A DNA stretch of 64,000 bases from Paenibacillus camerounensis (GTDB lineage Bacteria > Bacillota > Bacilli > Paenibacillales > Paenibacillaceae): contig NZ_CCDG010000023.1 in the NCBI RefSeq assembly GCF_000723885.1, positions 1 to 64,000 of the forward strand, read 5' to 3'. Under the pieces are notes generated by a model. It saw only the letters and a program-made list of their open reading frames with translations. It was not told the origin of the DNA and did not search any database. Each line of letters starts with the position of its first letter. The stretch's first letter is position 1. This document shows, piece by piece, positions 63,349 through 64,000 of the stretch. The position numbers and the translations under genes are program-made.

Positions 63349-64000
63349 ACTACAACTTCCTCTTTAAAAAAGTTGCAAAGGATAGGATCTACGTCACACA
63401 GGTCTTGATTTATTAAGTAAGCGCGGCTGCGGCAGCCCCCCAGACACACCCCAATGTTTTTACAATTCCTGTTTTTACATGCCGATTCCCTGAAAGCTAC
63501 AATACCGCGAGATTCTTCCCACACTTCCTTTAGATGATCCTGATAAATGTTACCTAAATTAAACATGTCAGCTTCCCGTGAGCTGAGCGTCGGGCACAAA
63601 CACATTTCCCCGTTAGAACGCACATACAGCATTTTATGCCCAACTCCGCAGCCAGGGACGATTGTTCCGTTAGGTGCCTCGTCTTCACAATATCCAGAAG
63701 TGAATTTAACCCGGTTTTTCAATGATATTTTCATTGCTTCGCTAATCTCGTCCAAAGTCAGATCCATATGCTCAAAGCATTTTCCCCGCCCTACATATAA
63801 AATCGGTGCAGTTCTGCATTCAATCTGAAGCTCATTTCGGCAATAATCAATGATCTCTTGTATTCGGTTAATGTTTCTTTTACTCAAAGTTATGTTTGCT
63901 ACCGCCTTAATATTTTTTTCTTTCATTAAATGCAATGCTTGAATTGTACTGGAAAAAGCCCCCCTCATCCCCCGGAATATATCATGTTCCTTCTCTACGA
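63345..64000 (-). CDS. Radical SAM/SPASM protein, N-terminus outside window
   Basis: C-terminal ~218 residues only. The frame is open to the right edge (VEKEHDIFRGMRGAFSSTIQ), so the gene and its CxxxCxxC lie beyond the window; an internal ATG at 63968 is not the true start. The visible part holds the end of the radical SAM barrel and a SPASM domain with many Cys (CGVGHKMLYVRSNGEMCLCP, CKNRNCKNIGVCLGGCRSRA, CDVDPILC). It is translationally coupled to the B12-type radical SAM gene. It is the third radical SAM enzyme serving the two precursors. Confidence 0.85.
   Translation of the reverse strand, partial: VEKEHDIFRGMRGAFSSTIQALHLMKEKNIKAVANITLSKRNINRIQEIIDYCRNELQIECRTAPILYVGRGKCFEHMDLTLDEISEAMKISLKNRVKFTSGYCEDEAPNGTIVPGCGVGHKMLYVRSNGEMCLCPTLSSREADMFNLGNIYQDHLKEVWEESRGIVAFRESACKNRNCKNIGVCLGGCRSRAYLINQDLCDVDPILCNFFKEEVVV

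Noticed and set aside
38450..64000. Lanthipeptide, lasso or thiopeptide cluster
   Set aside because: No LanB/C/M, lasso cyclase, YcaO or dehydratase genes are present; the modifying enzymes are radical SAM proteins.
1..64000. tRNA, rRNA and CRISPR features
   Set aside because: No cloverleaf-like, rRNA-like or regularly spaced repeat sequences were found on reading through the window.

Overview
The window looks like a low-to-moderate GC, spore-forming Firmicute of the Paenibacillus type. This is inferred from a sigma-K gene remnant, a rhamnogalacturonan/pectin utilisation locus with an LplABC/YtcQ-YtcP-YteP type transporter, a multimodular NRPS with an adjacent heterodimeric exporter, strong AGGAGG ribosome sites and many TTG/GTG starts. 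Almost everything is on the minus strand; the only clear plus-strand genes are one exporter pair.

Region 1 (1-19.2 kb): the first ~4,797 residues of a very large NRPS (C-A-T-E / C-A-T / C-A-T-E / C-A..., cut by the left edge), a 5' leader carrying a terminator-like hairpin, then a divergent heterodimeric ABC exporter pair. Upstream of the pair lies a decayed MarR-type repressor gene. Between 19.2 and 20.0 kb lie a terminator, a 23-bp inverted repeat and a broken ABC ATPase fragment.

Region 2 (20.0-37.3 kb): a pectin/rhamnogalacturonan I locus. It holds a NodB-fold deacetylase, a secreted 1,882-aa protein joining a CE12-type acetylesterase to a PL11-type rhamnogalacturonan lyase, an AraC regulator, a cytoplasmic-looking CE12-like/SLH-like/GH28 fusion, a lipoprotein solute-binding protein with two CUT1 permeases (no ATPase), and a membrane-bound cache/AraC regulator resembling YtdP. 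It is followed by a degenerate sigma-K fragment (37.3-38.05 kb).

Region 3 (38.4-64.0 kb, continuing off the right edge): the most unusual part, a co-directional biosynthetic cluster. The right part is a RiPP cassette: a partial radical SAM/SPASM protein, a B12-type radical SAM protein, a second radical SAM/SPASM protein, two tandem 42-44-aa precursor peptides (59889-60191) with an identical 26-residue C-terminal half ending in SCHC, and a PqqD-like recognition protein. The left part is acyl-carrier chemistry: two free-standing ACPs, an FkbH-type protein (glyceryl-ACP formation in known members), two AMP-forming ligases, an SDR, a VOC protein, a carbamoyltransferase, a nucleotidyltransferase-like protein, a phosphopentomutase-like metalloenzyme, a NUDIX hydrolase, an AraC regulator, a small membrane-anchored protein and two ABC exporters. 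A family of three paralogous ~310-330-aa proteins plus one more distant relative, tentatively BtrH/papain-fold-like, occurs in both halves and ties them together.

Inference: Region 3 may make a radical-SAM-modified peptide that is also decorated with an acyl (possibly glyceryl-derived, carbamoylated) group delivered from an ACP. I do not recognise a described product class with this combination. The cluster appears divided into at least three transcription units by a terminator at 50.2 kb and a 378-bp gap at 57 kb, and it carries an IS5-type transposase scar at 58.2-58.4 kb. No tRNA, rRNA or CRISPR array was seen.
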